Assembly (NCBI GenBank): GCA_046074525.1 | Contig: JBJTOK010000043.1 | Coordinates: 1 to 64,000, forward strand | Length of the DNA: 64,000 nucleotides | Direction of reading: 5' to 3' | From: JAHEZL01 sp046074525 | GTDB taxonomy: Bacteria > Bacteroidota > Bacteroidia > Flavobacteriales_C > GCA-002722245 | Shown: positions 40,971 to 50,173 of the stretch, one piece after another | How the letters are laid out: each line of letters opens with the position of its first letter | How positions within the stretch are numbered: the first letter of the stretch is position 1 | Program-made: the position numbers and the translations under genes | The notes under the pieces: model-generated | The model's database searches: none | What the model was told of the DNA's origin: nothing | Seen by the model: the letters and a program-made list of their open reading frames with translations, nothing else

Positions 40971-43583
40971 TTACCATCCAAACTTAGTCTCGTCTTCTTC
41001 AAACCCACCCGAGTGCTGAATCTCCTCACAATTAAAGCTTTCCCCCTTCAATCCTTCAGGTACAGGAATGCTTCCCTTGGAAACCTTCAGCTTATTGTCC
41101 TTCCACAAACTATTCATGTAATAACCCCAGATAGGTAATGCTGTGTTGGTACCCATACCTAAATTCAAAGAAGTAAAATGCGCACTTCTGTCATCGCAAC
41201 CTACCCAAACACCGGTCACCACATCAGGCGTAATGCCCATAAACCAACCATCCGACTGATTTTGTGTGGTTCCCGTTTTACCGGCAATTTTGATAGAATA
41301 AGGAATCCCTCCGTAAGGCTTGGCAGGATTACGCAAACGCACCCCTGTACCGTAAGTTTTCTGACCTTTTACCATCGGACCATAAGCGGCAACGCCTGAT
41401 AAAAGCTCCACCATCTTGTAGGCATTTTCCTCGCTCATCGCCTCATGGGAAGCAGGATGCGGAGTGAAAACAACGTTGCCGTTTTTGTCTTCTATTCTCA
41501 GGATGTAAGTAGGCTCCTTCCATGTCCCCTTATTCGCAAAACACGCATAGGCAGCCACCATCTCTTTCAATGATAAATCGGCAGTACCCAGGCAAATCGA
41601 TGGATTGGATTCCAGCGGACTGGAAATTCCGCAACGGCGGGCAACATCCACAATAGCTGCCGGACCGTATTGCTTCATAAAGTGCGCAGAAATGTAGTTG
41701 ATGGAGTTCGCCAGTGCCATCTTCAGAGTAATAGGTTCGCCATCCAGGATGGAAGTCGCCGAGTTTTTAGGTGTCCAGCTGCTTTGCAAACCATACATTC
41801 CCGCAGGGAAAGTCACAGGAATATTCGGCACTTTATCACACGGACTGATACCGCTTTCAATCGCTGCCGCATATACGAAGGCCTTGAAGGTAGAGCCTAC
41901 CTGGCGGCGGCCCTGACTAACGTGATCGTACTGGTAATGCTTGTAGTTGATTCCGCCCACCCAGGCCTTGATGTAGCCCGTTGCAGGATCCACGGAAAGC
42001 ATCCCTGTTTGCAGATACTTTTTAGCGTAACGCACCGAATCCTTCAAAGAAATAATAGTATCAAAATCGCCGTTCCAGGAGAAAAGTTTTGTTTTGATTG
42101 GCTTTTTAAATGCCGCCATCATCGAGTCGTCGAAAGGCTTCCAGGCTTTCTGGTATTCCTTCCAGCTCTTGTCGACACCTTCCGCTAAATCTTCAATATC
42201 TTCTTTGAGCTCCGCTTTTCGGGCAGTGTAGTATTCTACCGAGTCCCTGTATGCTTCCAGCTGATCCGCCGCTTCAGGTGAGGTAGTAGTATCAACACCT
42301 TTCAGGTTGTTGACCTGTGTTTGATAGAAGAATCTTTTTTCTTCCATCATGCCACGTTCTTCCACCAAAGCGTTTTTAGGTGCGAGGTGTTTGTTGTAAT
42401 TTCTCAACAAATCGCGGATGTAGATATGCCTGTCGAGTTCGGCATTGTAGCGCGAGCTGGCACGGATACCATCAACAATGATTTTTTCAACGGCTTCTTC
42501 GTATTGTTTCGGACTCAAGCCCGCGAAATAGAAAGGCGCCATTTTCTTCATAATTCCGGTTTTGTTGTTCCAGTGCTTGAAGAACTTGTCCTGCAACTCC
42601 CCGCCGAGATGACTTCTCACCGCGTCTTCCGCGTGCTGCTGCATGCGCGAGTTGATAGTAGTGTAAATTTTCAATCCGTCGCGGTACAAATCATAAGGTT
42701 TTCCGGTACTCGGATTTTCATGTTCGGCGCACCATTTCGTCATGTACTTGCGCAGCTCCTCCCTGAAATAAGTCGCGAGGCCTTCTTTATGCGAAGCAAG
42801 CGAAAGTTTAAGTCCGAGCGGCAATACTTTCAATGAGTCCATTTCATGCTGCGAAATGGTTTTGTTGCGCACCATCTGGCCTATCACCACATTTCTTCTT
42901 TGCTGTACTTTTTTCGCACGCTTACGGGGATCAAACAATGCCGGGTTTTTACACATCCCTACAATCATCGCTGATTCCTGCACATTCAAATCTATTGGCA
43001 TCTTGCTGAAATAAATCCTTGCGGCTGATTTGATCCCTACAGCGTTATTTACAAAATCCACTTTATTGAGGTACATCGTAAGGATTTCGTCTTTGGTATA
43101 CTGGCGTTCCAGGCGAACGGCAATAATCCATTCCTTTAATTTCTGGATGATGGCCAGCACCACATTTTTACTTCGTTCTTCAGTGAAGAGTAACTTTGCC
43201 AGCTGCTGGGTGAGCGTACTTCCTCCACCGGCATTTCCCATTCCTTTAATGGCACGGGCTAAAGCGCGCGGATCGATGCCGGAGTGCTCGTAAAAACGCT
43301 CATCTTCAGTCGCCACCAATGCTTTCACCAGATGTGGTGACAGTTCAGCATATTCAATATTGGAGCGGTTTTCCTTAAAGAATGTTCCAAGCAAAACCCT
43401 GTCGGAAGAATAAATTTCAGCGGCCTGATTGGTATTCGGATTTTCCAATTCCTCAAAGGAAGGAAGAGCCCCGAAGAGTTCCCACTCGGAAATAGCCACG
43501 AAAAATAAAACCGCCAATACTACACCGCCAAAGTAAAGCGACCAGAACCAGATGAGTTGTTTTTTGAAATCTTTAAGCGCCAT
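40971..43583 (-). CDS. Class A penicillin-binding protein (PBP1A-type)
   Basis: An 870-aa bifunctional peptidoglycan synthase. An N-terminal membrane anchor (about 10-31) precedes a GT51 transglycosylase domain (about 60-240; EDERFYEHSGID with catalytic Glu93, GGGSTLTQQLAKLL). The transpeptidase domain has GSTFKAFVYA (Ser564/Lys567), the SxN motif ANSIN (Ser627) and KTG in IAGKTGTTQNQSDGW. A long insert (about 330-500), helical and Lys/Glu-rich, separates the two domains. It ends in a short acidic tail. gldH lies 44 bp upstream on the same strand; this neighbourhood is common in gliding Bacteroidota. Confidence 0.95.
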   Translation of the reverse strand: MALKDFKKQLIWFWSLYFGGVVLAVLFFVAISEWELFGALPSFEELENPNTNQAAEIYSSDRVLLGTFFKENRSNIEYAELSPHLVKALVATEDERFYEHSGIDPRALARAIKGMGNAGGGSTLTQQLAKLLFTEERSKNVVLAIIQKLKEWIIAVRLERQYTKDEILTMYLNKVDFVNNAVGIKSAARIYFSKMPIDLNVQESAMIVGMCKNPALFDPRKRAKKVQQRRNVVIGQMVRNKTISQHEMDSLKVLPLGLKLSLASHKEGLATYFREELRKYMTKWCAEHENPSTGKPYDLYRDGLKIYTTINSRMQQHAEDAVRSHLGGELQDKFFKHWNNKTGIMKKMAPFYFAGLSPKQYEEAVEKIIVDGIRASSRYNAELDRHIYIRDLLRNYNKHLAPKNALVEERGMMEEKRFFYQTQVNNLKGVDTTTSPEAADQLEAYRDSVEYYTARKAELKEDIEDLAEGVDKSWKEYQKAWKPFDDSMMAAFKKPIKTKLFSWNGDFDTIISLKDSVRYAKKYLQTGMLSVDPATGYIKAWVGGINYKHYQYDHVSQGRRQVGSTFKAFVYAAAIESGISPCDKVPNIPVTFPAGMYGLQSSWTPKNSATSILDGEPITLKMALANSINYISAHFMKQYGPAAIVDVARRCGISSPLESNPSICLGTADLSLKEMVAAYACFANKGTWKEPTYILRIEDKNGNVVFTPHPASHEAMSEENAYKMVELLSGVAAYGPMVKGQKTYGTGVRLRNPAKPYGGIPYSIKIAGKTGTTQNQSDGWFMGITPDVVTGVWVGCDDRSAHFTSLNLGMGTNTALPIWGYYMNSLWKDNKLKVSKGSIPVPEGLKGESFNCEEIQHSGGFEEDETKFGW

Positions 43584-43627
43584 TGCTTTTGTTTTATTAT
43601 TGTGTTTAAACTGATATTCTTTTTGTT

Positions 43628-44116
43628 TTATTCTGCTTTTCGCAATTTAAATCCTACATCAACCACCTCTCCCAAAGTCTCATCCGTCATGCCTTGTTCA
43701 ATCGTAAACTTGTACACTCCCGGCTTGGGAAAACGGAAATTCTTACGGTAAGGCGGAAGGAATTCTTTTTCCTTGATTGTAGCAAAACCCGATACATCTT
43801 CCTTCCAGTTGCCTTCTAGGTCCATTAACTCATCCTGAACAGTATCGCGGATCTTCTGCTTGTCGGGCATCTCAATTGTCACAAAAAAATAAATGTTGCT
43901 GTATTTGTAATCCAGTGTTACCCGGTAATCAATAAAAGCGTTGTAAGCTGTTTCAATATCGGCAGCGGACAGTGAGTCGGTAGTAAAAATAAAGGGCTCA
44001 CTGCGCTTCCACTGCTGATCGCGAACAGGATAGCTCTCGGTGTAAACGAGTCCGGGATCGCAAGCAGAAAAAGTCAAAAGTAAAAAGCCAAAAGCCAAAA
44101 GATACAGTGCTTTCAT
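43628..44116 (-). CDS. gldH: Gliding motility lipoprotein GldH
   Basis: A 162-aa lipoprotein (lipobox FSAC, mature CDPGLVYTES). The pattern DYKYSNIYFFVTIEMPD followed by IRDTVQDELMDLEGNWKED and FRFPKPGVYKFTIEQGM is that of GldH, needed for gliding and chitin use in Flavobacterium johnsoniae (established there). The start directly follows the stop of the ricT-like gene (TAAATG) with no spacing, so they are co-translated. Asp at +2 would favour inner-membrane retention by E. coli rules, which do not apply strictly here. Confidence 0.9.
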   Translation of the reverse strand: MKALYLLAFGFLLLTFSACDPGLVYTESYPVRDQQWKRSEPFIFTTDSLSAADIETAYNAFIDYRVTLDYKYSNIYFFVTIEMPDKQKIRDTVQDELMDLEGNWKEDVSGFATIKEKEFLPPYRKNFRFPKPGVYKFTIEQGMTDETLGEVVDVGFKLRKAE

Positions 44117-45505
44117 TTATTTAGGCGCTTCGTTTTGAGGTGGATTGTTCTGAGGCGGAGTATTGCGCGGCGGCTGATTGTTATTCGGACGCGGCGGACG
44201 ATTTTGATTTTGCTGTGGCGGTCGGTTCTGCTGCGGTGGTCGGTTGTTGTTATTGTTTGGTCGCTGTTGTTGCTGACCACCTGCATTGCGCTGCTGATTG
44301 TTGTTGTTATTGTTGTTGCGCGGACCACCTCCACCCTGGGCATTCGGACGATTGTTGTTGTTGCGGTTGCGGTTGTTTCGGTTATTGTTGTTGCCTTTCT
44401 TGCGATCAAAACGTGTTAAATCATCCTCGCCAACCACATTCTCGTAATCCGGTTCATGTTTCTTCACCTGCTTGCTTTGCGGCTGCTCAGGCAACAGGAG
44501 TTCCGGCTGCTCACCGCGACGGTTCATCGCAATAATTTCTTTCACACGGGCTACAGGTACTGCATGGAAAACAGAAGGTTCATCCTTCACGATGTAGTAC
44601 ATGAGTCCTTTGAAAATATCTGTTTTTACATTGAAAGCCGTTGATTTTTTGAGCACCAGCTCAGGGTTGCCCTGCGGGAAAGCCTTGATGGCATCAAGAT
44701 AACTATCGAGTTCGTAATTGAGACAACACTTGAGCTTACCGCATTGTCCGGCCAGCTTTTGCGGATTCAGCGACAATTGCTGATAACGCGCTGCGGAAGT
44801 ATTCACCGAACGGAAATCGGTGAGCCATGTAGAACAGCACAATTCACGGCCACAGGAACCAACACCGCCTAACTTCGAAGCTTCCTGACGTGCACCAATC
44901 TGCCGCATTTCAATACGCACGCGGAAATGCTCGGCGTACATCTTGATAAGCTGGCGGAAATCCACACGGCCATTGGCAGTATAGAAAAATGTAGCCTTGG
45001 TTTTATCACCTTGGAATTCCACGTCGCCAATCTTCATGTTCAATCCAAGATCAATGGCAAACTGGCGCGCCTTCTGCATCGTTGGTTTTTCCAGCGCAAT
45101 GGCCTCATTCCATTTGTCGATATCACTTTGACGGGCTTTGCGGTAGAGTTTTTTCATCTCCTCCGGAGCCACGCCTTTTTTGTTCATTTGGATTTTCACC
45201 AGCTCACCAGTGAGGGAAACTGTTCCAATATCATGTCCGGGAGAAGCTTCTACCGATACCGCATCTCCTACAGCCAGTGGCAACTTATCCACATTGATGT
45301 AATAGCCTTTCCTGTCGTTTTTGAAGCGAACCTCAACGCCATGAAACGCTTCTTCCCCGGCAGGGAGGGCCATATTGCTCAGCCAATCGAAAACCGTGAA
45401 TTTATTGCATCCCTGAGTGCTGCAGGTACCGTGGTTTCCACAGCCTTTAGGTGGTGTATTTATGTTGTTATTGCCTCTTCCTGTTTCGCATCCGCTACAT
45501 CCCAT
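44117..45505 (-). CDS. ricT: PSP1 domain protein (RicT/YaaT-like) with Asn/Pro-rich tail
   Basis: A 462-aa protein. A Cys-rich N terminus (MGCSGCETG ... CGNHGTCSTQGC) is followed by the PSP1 domain (about 60-320) with SCGRELCCSTWLTDF and QCGKLKCCLNYELDS. The Cys positions match the iron-sulfur-binding Cys of RicT in Bacillus, where the RicAFT complex affects RNase Y-dependent RNA processing (known there, inferred here). The last roughly 105 residues are low-complexity Asn/Pro/Gln/Arg with RNRNNNNRP-type runs. It forms an operon with gldH. Confidence 0.88.
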   Translation of the reverse strand: MGCSGCETGRGNNNINTPPKGCGNHGTCSTQGCNKFTVFDWLSNMALPAGEEAFHGVEVRFKNDRKGYYINVDKLPLAVGDAVSVEASPGHDIGTVSLTGELVKIQMNKKGVAPEEMKKLYRKARQSDIDKWNEAIALEKPTMQKARQFAIDLGLNMKIGDVEFQGDKTKATFFYTANGRVDFRQLIKMYAEHFRVRIEMRQIGARQEASKLGGVGSCGRELCCSTWLTDFRSVNTSAARYQQLSLNPQKLAGQCGKLKCCLNYELDSYLDAIKAFPQGNPELVLKKSTAFNVKTDIFKGLMYYIVKDEPSVFHAVPVARVKEIIAMNRRGEQPELLLPEQPQSKQVKKHEPDYENVVGEDDLTRFDRKKGNNNNRNNRNRNNNNRPNAQGGGGPRNNNNNNNQQRNAGGQQQQRPNNNNNRPPQQNRPPQQNQNRPPRPNNNQPPRNTPPQNNPPQNEAPK

Positions 45506-45636
45506 AGTTCAAAAATTTCATCTGTATATTCACTTGATCATGAATATTTCAGGCTAAAAATAATAACAAATGACCGGAGTACAAAGGGGAACTTTTCAGG
45601 GGTAGGTTTGTTAGTATTTTTTTACTTTTAACCACG

Positions 45637-47256
45637 ATGAAGCTCTTTCGGAAAAAACCGCTCATACTTATCCTCTCTGAAAGCGAAAGCACAAGGGAGA
45701 AAGGAACTTTACGCAAAACTTTGCGGGCAAGGGACCTCGCTGCTTTTGGCATCGCATCTATCATCGGTGCGGGAATTTTCGGGACCATTGGTACTGCGGC
45801 TTTTAATGGCGGACCGGCGATTTCCATCCTCTTCATTCTCACCGCTGTAGTATGCACTTTTTCCGCTTTGTGCTACGCTGAAATGACTTCGTCCATTCCT
45901 GTTTCAGGAAGTGCTTATACTTACTCCTATGCCTTGTTCGGAGAAATTATCGCCTGGATTGTTGGCTGGGATCTGCTGCTGGAATATGCTATAGGAAACA
46001 TCGCCGTGGCGATATCATGGTCGGATTATTTCACTGCTTTTCTCCACAAGATGAAAATCCACATTCCCGATTTCTTATGCACCGATTACCGCACTGCTAA
46101 AAAACTGGGCGGTGATTTATGGAACTCCGCTCCCGAAATTTTCGGGATGAAAATCATAGTGGATATCCCTGCAATAGCCATTGTTTTCCTCATCACCTGG
46201 CTGGCTTACAAAGGCATCAAGGAATCGCGAAATTCCGCCAACGCCATGGTAGTGGTGAAATTGCTGATTTTGGTATTTATCATCCTCATCGGGATTTTTT
46301 ATGTGGATAGCAACAACTGGTCGCCTTTTGCTCCCAACGGAGTTTCGGGAATGCTGAAGGGGATTTCCGCCGTTTTCTTTGCCTACATCGGTTTTGATGC
46401 CATTTCCACTACCGCAGAGGAATGTGAAGATCCGCAACGCGACATGCCGAAGGGCATCATCTGGTCGCTGATCATTTGCACGATTTTGTATGTGCTGATC
46501 GCCCTGATTTTAACCGGTATGACTTCCTGTAAAAATCTTAATGTAGGCGATCCGCTGGCTTTGGTTTTTGAAAAAGTGCACCTCGACTGGATCAGTGGCA
46601 TTGTTGCTTTCAGTGCGGTTGTTGCCATGGCGGGCGTATTGCTGGTTTTCCAGATCGGTCAGCCGCGCATCTGGATGAGCATGAGCAAGGACGGTCTGCT
46701 GCCTAAAAAATTCTCGGAGATTCATCCCAAAAATCAAACACCCGGTTTTGCTACAATAGTAACAGGTTTCCTTGTAGCACTGCCTATTCTTTTTATGAAC
46801 CTAACCGAAGTCACTGATTTATGCAGCATCGGCACGCTCTTCGCATTTACCTTGGTTTGCGGCGGCATTTTGCTGTTGCCGAAAGACCAAACACATCTTC
46901 ATCCCAAAAGATTTAAAGTCCCATACATCAACGGAAAATATATTTTACCCCTGATTATTATCTCCATTATTTTCATCCTCGAAATTCTCCAGGACAATGC
47001 GCTCAGCTCCTTTTTATCGGAATGGAAAAATGAAAATATTCCAACGCTGATTTTCATTCTTATTGCATTGGCGATGACAGTTCTTACGGCAATGAAAAAT
47101 CTTTCGCTGATACCTGTGCTGGGCATGCTTTCATGCTTGTACCTTATGTCGGAACTGGGCCTTCACAACTGGATACGCTTTTTCGCCTGGATGGGCGTTG
47201 GACTGGTTATTTATTTTCTTTACGGATACAGGAAAAGTAAAATCGCACAACGATGA
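45637..47256 (+). CDS. APC-family amino acid permease
   Basis: A 539-aa transporter with about 12-14 membrane helices and the APC signature of the first helix (IASIIGAGIFGTIGTAA), GSAYTYSYALFGE in helix 3, and FFAYIGFDAISTTAEE in helix 6. It resembles cationic amino acid transporters of the YfnA/CAT type. An unusually long polar N terminus (1-35) precedes helix 1. Its stop overlaps the start of the symporter gene (ATGA), so two amino-acid or organic-acid importers are produced together. Substrate not predictable from sequence. Confidence 0.9.
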   Translation: MKLFRKKPLILILSESESTREKGTLRKTLRARDLAAFGIASIIGAGIFGTIGTAAFNGGPAISILFILTAVVCTFSALCYAEMTSSIPVSGSAYTYSYALFGEIIAWIVGWDLLLEYAIGNIAVAISWSDYFTAFLHKMKIHIPDFLCTDYRTAKKLGGDLWNSAPEIFGMKIIVDIPAIAIVFLITWLAYKGIKESRNSANAMVVVKLLILVFIILIGIFYVDSNNWSPFAPNGVSGMLKGISAVFFAYIGFDAISTTAEECEDPQRDMPKGIIWSLIICTILYVLIALILTGMTSCKNLNVGDPLALVFEKVHLDWISGIVAFSAVVAMAGVLLVFQIGQPRIWMSMSKDGLLPKKFSEIHPKNQTPGFATIVTGFLVALPILFMNLTEVTDLCSIGTLFAFTLVCGGILLLPKDQTHLHPKRFKVPYINGKYILPLIIISIIFILEILQDNALSSFLSEWKNENIPTLIFILIALAMTVLTAMKNLSLIPVLGMLSCLYLMSELGLHNWIRFFAWMGVGLVIYFLYGYRKSKIAQR

Positions 47257-48458
47257 AAAAACCAAAAATCACCACGCAGATTTTTATCGGGATGATAGCC
47301 GGCGTTGCTTTTGGCTATTACTTCAAGGATTTCGCACCACAGCTGAAATTGCTGAGCGACATTTTTCTGCATCTCATCAAGATGATTATTGCGCCGCTGG
47401 TGTTTACCACACTGGTGATTGGTGTGGCCAAAACCGGCGATTTCAAGTCGGTGGGAAGAATAGGAATCAAAACATTGTTGTATTTCCAGTTTGCGACCGC
47501 ACTTGCACTAACGCTCGGATTGGTAATCGTCAACCTTTTCACCCCCGGCAAATGGATGTCGGTGGAACTTCCTGTAAAAGGAGCCGATACCGGTATAGCG
47601 GTTCAAAAAGTACACGACTTTAAAACCTTTATCCTCGACTTGGTACCTACCAGTATTTTCGATGCGATGGCCAACAATTCCATTATACAAATCGTGATTT
47701 TCGCGCTGTTCTTTGGTGTTGCGGCGGCAGCTATCGGACAAAAAGCAGAACCTGTTTTAAAGGTGATTGATTCGGCAGGACACATTATGCTGAAGGTCAC
47801 TAACTATGTTATGTCCCTTGCACCAATTGGCGTTTTTGGTGCTATGGCAGCGGTAGTGGCTAAAAACGGATTGGAAATTTTATCGGGCTATGGCTTTTTG
47901 ATTTTGTGCTTTTTCGGCGGATTGCTTTTTTTCATTTTCGTGATCCTCGGCAGCATCTGTTTTGTATTGAAAATTCCCTTTTTCAAATTACTGAAGGAGA
48001 TTCGTGAACCCGCATTAATGGCCTTCAGTACAGCCAGCTCAGAGTCGGCTTTCCCGAAAACCATTGAGAGTCTGGAACGCTTCGGCTGCAACAATAAAAT
48101 CGTGGGATTTGTTTTGCCCTTGGGCTATTCCTTCAATCTCGATGGGTCCATCATGTACATGACCTTCGCAACAATTTTCATTGCTCAAGCTTACGGCATC
48201 GATTTATCTGCACAAGAGCAAATTACGATGATGTTGATTTTACTGGTGACGAGCAAAGGCATGGCAGGAATTCCTCGGGCATCGCTTGTTGTGATTGCAG
48301 GAACATTAGCCACTTTCAACATCCCTGTAGAAGGATTGCTACTGCTGATGGGAATTGATCAAATCCTTGATATGGGGAGATCTGCTACAAATGTGGTGGG
48401 CAACGCAGTAGCCACAGTAGTGATCTCAAAATGGGAGAAGGAATTGAATTTATCCTAA
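47253..48458 (+). CDS. Dicarboxylate/amino acid:cation symporter (DAACS family)
   Basis: A 401-aa GltP/DctA-type transporter. Family motifs: KMIIAPLVFTTLVIG in helix 2, the HP1 serine-rich hairpin FSTASSESAFPKTIESL, NLDGSIMYM in helix 7, and LLVTSKGMAGIPRASLVV in HP2. DMGRSATNVVGNAVATV in helix 8 holds the substrate-binding Asp/Asn. It imports glutamate, aspartate or C4-dicarboxylates with Na+ or H+. It is coupled to the permease upstream. Its stop codon overlaps the stop codon of the convergent broken membrane gene. Confidence 0.93.
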   Translation: MKKPKITTQIFIGMIAGVAFGYYFKDFAPQLKLLSDIFLHLIKMIIAPLVFTTLVIGVAKTGDFKSVGRIGIKTLLYFQFATALALTLGLVIVNLFTPGKWMSVELPVKGADTGIAVQKVHDFKTFILDLVPTSIFDAMANNSIIQIVIFALFFGVAAAAIGQKAEPVLKVIDSAGHIMLKVTNYVMSLAPIGVFGAMAAVVAKNGLEILSGYGFLILCFFGGLLFFIFVILGSICFVLKIPFFKLLKEIREPALMAFSTASSESAFPKTIESLERFGCNNKIVGFVLPLGYSFNLDGSIMYMTFATIFIAQAYGIDLSAQEQITMMLILLVTSKGMAGIPRASLVVIAGTLATFNIPVEGLLLLMGIDQILDMGRSATNVVGNAVATVVISKWEKELNLS

Positions 48459-48833
48459 ATCATCTTCTTCCAGATTTTAGATGCGATAAACGCGAAGAGA
48501 CCCAAGATTAACCCTGATAAAACGCCTACAACTGGCCCTGTCAACAGCATCATTGCTTTGGGTGAAAGCGGCATCTCTGCCATCATTGCTACCTCTTCCA
48601 CATGATTTTCGGCATAGTCGGCAAACAAAAGCACATGCGCCGAAGTTCGCCAAACTAACCATCAAGCCATGAAGAAAATATTTCCCTTCTGCCTTTCTTG
48701 TGATGATAAAAGCACAAAACAAAAATATGGCCAGCCAAAAGAATGGCTCAACATTCGACGGGATGAAATATACTGTGGAAAGGCCCATAAACAAGCCAAA
48801 GAGAGAAAGCAACAGAACCAATTTCCAGTTCAC
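48455..48833 (-). pseudogene. Small membrane protein gene with a one-base frameshift
   Basis: The first about 60 codons (MNWKLVLLLSLFGLFMG ... KYFLHGLMVSLAN) encode two membrane segments. After ANF the original frame turns into a Cys/Arg-rich non-membrane tail, while the +1 frame gives a natural continuation (AHVLLFADYAENHVEEVAMM ... TGPVVGVLSGLILGLFAFIA ... SKIWKKMI) to a stop at 48455. One extra base near 48641-48650 explains it. Repaired, it would be about 125 aa with four membrane helices, a conserved hypothetical in Bacteroidota by my recollection. Mutation or sequencing error cannot be told apart. Confidence 0.75.
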
Positions 48834-48841
48834 AAAAAGCT

Positions 48842-50128
48842 CTATTTTACAACTACTTTATAACTCTTTGCTGCACCTTCACCGCTGATGCTCACAAAAT
48901 AATTTCCTGCTGATAATTTCTCAGCAACAGGAAAAATATTTTCTCCTTTCTGAACAACATCAACAAAAGACAGAAGTTCTTTTCCGTTGCTGTCATAAAT
49001 TTTAACTGTCGCCTGGAAATCCTTATCACTGTTGATTTTCAAATTGAATTGACCTGTAGTAGGATTAGGAAAAACGTTCTCCTGTTGAATCGAAGACATG
49101 ATTGCAACACTGTTGTCTTCCACCAGCACAATAGAAATTTCACCACCATCAGGAACCGCATTGAACATTATTGGTTTACCTTTTATATACGAAGCCAGCG
49201 TGTCATTTCCCTGCATTACCAGTGCGGCAACTTTGCCTTGGGGAATCTTCAATTTTATAGTGAGGGCATGATTATAAATGCTGTCGGGAAGCGCATCGGT
49301 GAAGGAAAGTCTCCACAACGTATCCGTCTCACTGATAAAAGAAAGTTGCGCCGATTTTTTTTCAGAATGATAAAGGATAGCATCACGCACTGTCGTAACC
49401 CAGGTTTGATCCTCATACGTTTTTAAACTATCCAGGCATTCTATCAACAGAGAATCTTTCACAGGGTAAGCCCAGTTGTCATTTACAGATGAACTGTACA
49501 CACTATGGAAAAGGAAAGTCACCAAACCTCCATCCTTTATGCCCTTCTTTACATGATTGGTAAACGCCTTTCCTGTCACGGAAGAAGACATCACCACGGT
49601 GCCTAAATCGAAATATTTGTTGTGTGTTTCATTCAAACTGTACTTCCAAAGCGAAGGCTGGGAAACACCTCGCGAAGCAATGTGTTTTTCCATCACTTTT
49701 TTTCTCACCATTTCATTTTCGGCGCCGAAAGGATAAGCGAAGGTGATGATATTGAGTTTTGGCACATGTGATTCCAAAACGGTTTTATTACCGTTGACTT
49801 CTGTCTCCAATCCCGCTGAATCCAGTGTAGTGAGATCAGGATGGGTTTTGCTGTGATTGGCTATTTCTATCCCATGGGTCATCGCATTACTCATGATGGT
49901 ATAATCCTGCGGTTTCCACACACTGTTCGCTACAACAAAAAAGGTTCCGGGCAGTTTTTTTGAAATCAATTGAGGAACCACTATCGGCCCATGTCCTGGC
50001 GACCAGTCATCGAAAGTGAGCACTGTTGCTGATGATTTATCATCCAACCAATTCGCAATCTCATAGTCCTGGCCTTGCAAAAAAACCGGACAAAGGAGTA
50101 GCACGGAAATTATTCTTGAAATTTTCAT
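48842..50128 (-). CDS. Secreted polysaccharide deacetylase-like protein with T9SS type A tail
   Basis: A 428-aa protein. Signal peptide (1-20, ends LQGQ), NodB-like carbohydrate esterase 4 domain (about 25-260) with the metal Asp motif TVLTFDDW, the HSKTH metal His pair, and FAYPFGAENE. A beta-rich middle region follows, then a Por sorting domain (NVFPNPTTGQFNLKI ... YDSNGKELLSF ... LSAGNYFVSISGE) at the C terminus. It would be exported by T9SS and remove N- or O-acetyl groups from a polysaccharide. It is divergent from the M20 gene with only 45 bp between starts. Confidence 0.9.
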   Translation of the reverse strand: MKISRIISVLLLCPVFLQGQDYEIANWLDDKSSATVLTFDDWSPGHGPIVVPQLISKKLPGTFFVVANSVWKPQDYTIMSNAMTHGIEIANHSKTHPDLTTLDSAGLETEVNGNKTVLESHVPKLNIITFAYPFGAENEMVRKKVMEKHIASRGVSQPSLWKYSLNETHNKYFDLGTVVMSSSVTGKAFTNHVKKGIKDGGLVTFLFHSVYSSSVNDNWAYPVKDSLLIECLDSLKTYEDQTWVTTVRDAILYHSEKKSAQLSFISETDTLWRLSFTDALPDSIYNHALTIKLKIPQGKVAALVMQGNDTLASYIKGKPIMFNAVPDGGEISIVLVEDNSVAIMSSIQQENVFPNPTTGQFNLKINSDKDFQATVKIYDSNGKELLSFVDVVQKGENIFPVAEKLSAGNYFVSISGEGAAKSYKVVVK

Positions 50129-50173
50129 AGTGTTAAATTACTCTGAAGATACATAATTTTTTATCTTTCCTTC

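Noticed and set aside
44113..44535. Cys- or Thr/Ile-rich frames on both strands at the ricT tail
   Set aside because: They are alternative readings of the Asn-codon-rich simple sequence that encodes the ricT tail.
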